Positions 5,779 through 6,581 of a stretch of 6,581 nucleotides of DNA are shown piece by piece (the stretch's first letter is position 1; the number at the start of each line of letters is the position of its first letter). This DNA is from Bacteriovoracaceae bacterium. Lineage in GTDB: Bacteria > Bdellovibrionota > Bacteriovoracia > Bacteriovoracales > Bacteriovoracaceae. A model generated the notes under the pieces. It worked only from the letters and a program-made list of their open reading frames with translations, was not told the DNA's origin and did not search any database. The DNA lies in assembly GCA_007116425.1 (NCBI GenBank), contig SKIL01000202.1, positions 1-6,581 on the forward strand, written 5' to 3'. The position numbers and the translations under genes are program-made.

Positions 5779-6581
5779 TTAGCTTAAAATAAAATCTTTC
5801 ACACTTTTTGTTTCATTTGTTTTTAACCTCGCTCCAAACTTGGTCACGAGAGTTGAAGCAAGTTGGCAGGCCAATCTTCCAGACTCACCAAAGCTATGTC
5901 CATTAGACACGCCATAAAGAAAGCCTCCGGCGAATAAGTCACCAGCTCCGTTAGTATCGATGGCATCAACTTTTTGAGTTAAAACATGAATCTCTCTTAG
6001 TCCATCATAAAGATAAGCTCCTTTAGGTCCACGAGTAATGGCAAACGCCTTTGCAACCTCTTTTAGCTTTCTCGCCGCTTGCTCAATCTTTTGCTCACCC
6101 GTAAAGCTTAAGGCCTCCGCTTCATTGCAAAACAAGAGATCAACTTGCTTTCCAATCATTTCCATAAAACCTTCTCGAAAGTGCTCGACAATTCCGGGAT
6201 CAGAAAAAGTTAATGACGTTTTAATCCCATTTTTCTCGGCAATTTCACGCGCCTTAATCGCCGCGGCCTTACCGGTTGGAGAAGTTACTAAATAGCCTTC
6301 CATATAAAGTAGCTGGGAATCGAGTAGCTCCGACTCATCAAGTTCACGCTCACTTAAATCTGAAGTTATCCCTAGGTAAGTATTCATAGTACGGTCAGCG
6401 TCAGGAGTGACAAACACCAAACAGCGTCCAGTAGTTCCAGATTCGCGATCACCTCTAAGATTAGTCTCAACACCATGACCGACGAGATCGTTAAAGTAAA
6501 AATCTCCCATTTCATCGTTAGCTACTTTGCATGAGTAAAAAGATCTCCCACCCAATTGCTGAACAGCGATAACTGTATTGG
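5779..6581 (-). CDS. PfkB-family adenosine kinase, 5'-truncated at window edge
   Basis: The visible part has 266 residues, and the frame stays open to the window edge: codons before the TTG at 6555 read NTVIAVQQ, continuing into LGGRSFYSCKVANDEMGDFY. In relatives the block SGGSAANT precedes this, so about 60-70 N-terminal residues are missing and the TTG is not a start. PfkB features (visible numbering): TPDADRTMNTYLG (58-70), DPGIVEHFR (127-135), the CNEAE block with the NxxE metal/phosphate motif (152-155), TRGPKGAYLY (182-191), and the signature DTNGAGDLFAGGF (208-220) with catalytic base Asp214. It is expected to phosphorylate adenosine to AMP in purine salvage, in the cytoplasm. The VQQLGG and KVANDEMGDFY segments favour the adenosine kinase group over ribokinase or fructokinase, but a different nucleoside or sugar substrate is possible. 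asnS follows after 15 bases. Confidence 0.88.
   Translation of the reverse strand, partial: NTVIAVQQLGGRSFYSCKVANDEMGDFYFNDLVGHGVETNLRGDRESGTTGRCLVFVTPDADRTMNTYLGITSDLSERELDESELLDSQLLYMEGYLVTSPTGKAAAIKAREIAEKNGIKTSLTFSDPGIVEHFREGFMEMIGKQVDLLFCNEAEALSFTGEQKIEQAARKLKEVAKAFAITRGPKGAYLYDGLREIHVLTQKVDAIDTNGAGDLFAGGFLYGVSNGHSFGESGRLACQLASTLVTKFGARLKTNETKSVKDFILS

Noticed and set aside
6553..6555. TTG at 6555 as the start of the adenosine kinase
   Set aside because: Upstream codons read NTVIAVQQ in frame and match the family sequence, so the gene simply runs off the window.
1..6581. tRNA, rRNA, CRISPR array, insertion sequence, phage or defence genes
   Set aside because: No repeats of suitable length, no transposase or integrase motifs, and nearly every base is covered by six ordinary genes.

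Overview
The window holds six protein-coding genes and no RNA genes, mobile elements, CRISPR arrays or large repeats. Base composition is moderately AT-rich. The mix of genes (a DUF4105-type envelope protein, a CHAP lipoprotein, an exported L,D-transpeptidase-like protein, asnS and a PfkB-family adenosine kinase) indicates a Gram-negative bacterium. The evidence for that is a lipobox, a Sec signal peptide and a C-terminal phenylalanine typical of outer-membrane barrels. A lower-GC member of the Bdellovibrionota (Bacteriovorax/Halobacteriovorax-like) would fit, but this is an impression from gene content, not a demonstrated assignment.

Layout. (1) 1-2099, plus strand: the 3' part of a DUF4105 gene runs in from the left edge. 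Only 8 bases separate it from a lipoprotein whose whole mature part resembles the amidase half of glutathionylspermidine synthetase/amidase. The two look co-transcribed and possibly translationally coupled. (2) 2100-2144: a short convergent gap with a strong CCCCAC/GTGGGG hairpin. (3) 2145-3428, minus strand: an exported protein with a divergent L,D-transpeptidase (YkuD-type) catalytic domain after a long N-terminal region. (4) 3429-3547: a divergent intergenic region with a perfect TATAAT for the minus-strand gene and a 10-bp palindrome at its expected transcription start. (5) 3548-4315, plus strand: an uncharacterised four-helix membrane protein with a small soluble C-terminal domain. Its stop codon overlaps the stop of asnS, and a candidate terminator lies across the overlap. 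(6) 4312-6581, minus strand: adenosine kinase (its start lies beyond the right edge) followed after 15 bases by asnS, probably one operon.

The left half is thus an envelope/cell-wall region: an outer-membrane-type DUF4105 protein, a lipid-anchored cysteine amidase/peptidase and a peptidoglycan-type L,D-transpeptidase homologue. The right half is housekeeping (tRNA charging and purine salvage). I see no clear multi-gene novel system. The most interesting item is the exported, stand-alone glutathionylspermidine-amidase-like CHAP lipoprotein paired with DUF4105. The atypical L,D-transpeptidase motif is next.
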